In this document: positions 63,194-64,000 of the stretch, piece by piece | Layout of the letters: every line of letters begins with the position of its first letter | Position numbering within the stretch: the first letter of the stretch is position 1 | From: an uncultured Rubripirellula sp. | Lineage (GTDB): Bacteria > Planctomycetota > Planctomycetia > Pirellulales > Pirellulaceae | Length of the DNA: 64,000 bases | Reading direction: 5' to 3' | Assembly: GCA_938075415.1 (NCBI GenBank) | Contig: CALJHC010000016.1 | Span: forward strand, 184,039 to 248,038 | The notes under the pieces: model-generated | Told to the model about the DNA's origin: nothing | What the model saw: only the letters and a program-made list of their open reading frames with translations | Databases searched by the model: none | Made by a program: the position numbers and the translations under genes

Positions 63194-64000
63194 ATGGCGA
63201 AAATCAGGATTGGTGCGACCACCAAACAGGGCGTTTACAAGAACGTTGTGTTGAACATTGGGCGAGAAGTCAAAGTTGGCATTGGCTATGTGGAAGACAC
63301 ACGGCTTGAGCAAAGCTACCTCAAGACTTTGGAGATGCTTGAAAGCACGATTATCAGAGGTGATGACGTAAGTAGTGACCTATGGAGTCGCATAAACAAA
63401 CTGCCAACCAACCTCCAAAACAAACTCGTAAGAAAAAATCTAATCGTTCGTCGTGAAGATGGACCAACGCTCGCTAGCACGGCTGATGAATTCCTAGCGG
63501 AGAAATTACAGACGGGCGATCCACGAACAGTTCGTAATTACAAAAACACATTAGATAAGGGATTACTAACTTACCTTGATCGCCATAGACAAATCGAAAG
63601 CGTCGAGGCCGAGCATCTAATCGACTTTATCAACAGATCGACACAAGACTACCGCGATAGCACTGTCCACAACCAAATCAAAAGAGCGAAGGCACTGTTT
63701 CAGTTTGCCGTGGACGAAGGCTACATCGCCGCTAATCCCTTTCAAACAAAGAAACTACGCGAGCTTTGCTCATTATTCACTACCAAGCTCGGCTCTGACC
63801 GTGAGCAAACACAGACCGAATACATGACAACCGAAGAAGTTGAGCGGCTTCTTTACTGTCGCAAGTCGCTGCGAAGTGAGCTTGAAGATAAAGAGTGGAA
63901 CGCTCTGATCTGGTTACTTCGATTTGGTGGAAACCGAGTGTCAAGTTACTTGGTGCTGCGGTGGTGCGACATCAATTTTGAGACGGGTCAAATACGTCTA
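63194..64000 (+). CDS. Tyrosine recombinase (phage-type integrase), 3' partial
   Basis: The frame starts at ATG 63194 (GGAG and AGGA upstream) and runs open for 269 codons to the window edge. Residues of about 100-190 form the core-binding (SAM-like) domain: A-D-E-F-L-A, T-V-R-N-Y-K-N-T-L, I-K-R-A-K-A-L-F-Q-F-A-V-D-E-G-Y-I-A-A-N-P-F. The catalytic domain begins near 220, and G-G-N-R-V-S-S-Y-L-V-L-R-W gives the first catalytic Arg. The rest of the active site lies outside the window. It most likely inserts the element at the tRNA-Arg. Confidence 0.9.
   Translation, partial: MAKIRIGATTKQGVYKNVVLNIGREVKVGIGYVEDTRLEQSYLKTLEMLESTIIRGDDVSSDLWSRINKLPTNLQNKLVRKNLIVRREDGPTLASTADEFLAEKLQTGDPRTVRNYKNTLDKGLLTYLDRHRQIESVEAEHLIDFINRSTQDYRDSTVHNQIKRAKALFQFAVDEGYIAANPFQTKKLRELCSLFTTKLGSDREQTQTEYMTTEEVERLLYCRKSLRSELEDKEWNALIWLLRFGGNRVSSYLVLRWCDINFETGQIRL

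Larger units (their letters stand above)
62091..64000. mobile_element. Left end of an integrative element in tRNA-Arg (right end outside window)
   Basis: The element is inferred from four signs: a tRNA-Arg directly before it, a tyrosine recombinase oriented away from it, an excisionase-like HTH gene immediately upstream of the recombinase, and AT-rich sequence with a perfect sigma-70 promoter unlike the rest of the window. Gene order from the left is coiled-coil protein (minus), promoter, short ORF, HTH gene, recombinase. The second copy of the tRNA 3' end that would mark the other end was not found inside the window. Confidence 0.75.

Noticed and set aside
1..64000. CRISPR array, insertion sequence, prophage structural genes or rRNA
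   Set aside because: No regularly spaced repeats, transposase motifs, capsid/tail genes or rRNA sequence seen when reading both strands; the only mobile-type genes are at the right edge.

Overview
The window looks like a chromosome segment of a planctomycete, most likely Pirellulales-like. The assignment rests on gene content. There is a surface-protein cassette of DUF1549/DUF1553 (PSCyt2/PSD1) plus DUF1501, with a second DUF1501 gene alone. There are also a sulfatase, two PQQ-like propeller proteins, a ThuA protein, a planctomycete-type ECF sigma factor paired with a transmembrane Ser/Thr kinase, and many exported proteins of unknown role. GC content is moderate, Shine-Dalgarno sites are weak or absent at many genes, and GTG/TTG starts are common. 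No rRNA, CRISPR array or insertion sequence was seen.

Layout. 1-5.6 kb: end of a lactonase-type propeller gene, tRNA-Asp, then a three-gene unit (L7/L12-C-like small protein, large membrane lipoprotein, ABC ATPase). 5.6-9.2 kb (minus): miaA, a two-domain GNAT, an Nramp-like transporter. 9.7-12 kb: S4 RNA-binding protein, an exported protein, a TPR lipoprotein. 12.1-18.1 kb (minus): sulfatase, RNase III, alkaline phosphatase, PQQ-like propeller. 18.2-24.8 kb: Gfo/Idh/MocA oxidoreductase, a 1,201-residue AsmA/TamB-like protein (minus), rpe and a coupled degenerate histidine phosphatase.

25-30.8 kb is the most interesting unit. It is a tight operon of a PSCyt2/PSD1 protein, a DUF1501 protein, an ECF-like sigma factor, and a protein that joins an anti-sigma-like cytoplasmic head and one membrane helix to a divergent copy of the PSCyt2/PSD1 module, keeping a CxxCH haem motif. 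I read this as a possible surface-to-sigma signalling system in which the sensor copies its own operon's surface protein.

30.8-42.8 kb: moaA, lone DUF1501, a methyltransferase, a TIM-barrel plus esterase pair, DUF1289, a second propeller, and an AraC regulator divergent from a DapA-like lyase and an Old Yellow Enzyme. 43-52 kb: lone MoxR ATPase, ThuA protein, ECF sigma plus sensor kinase, zinc-ribbon membrane protein, M32 carboxypeptidase and a hypothetical protein. 52-61.6 kb: two coupled amidohydrolase genes (three domains, one with intact metal ligands), rlmN, M20 peptidase, BFD-type [2Fe-2S] protein, a myo-inositol oxygenase homologue and a GNAT.

From 62.0 kb to the right edge, a tRNA-Arg is followed at once by what looks like the left end of an integrated element: a coiled-coil protein, an exact consensus sigma-70 promoter, a possibly leaderless 27-codon ORF, an excisionase-like HTH protein and a tyrosine recombinase cut by the window edge. 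All family calls come from reading motifs and were not checked against databases.
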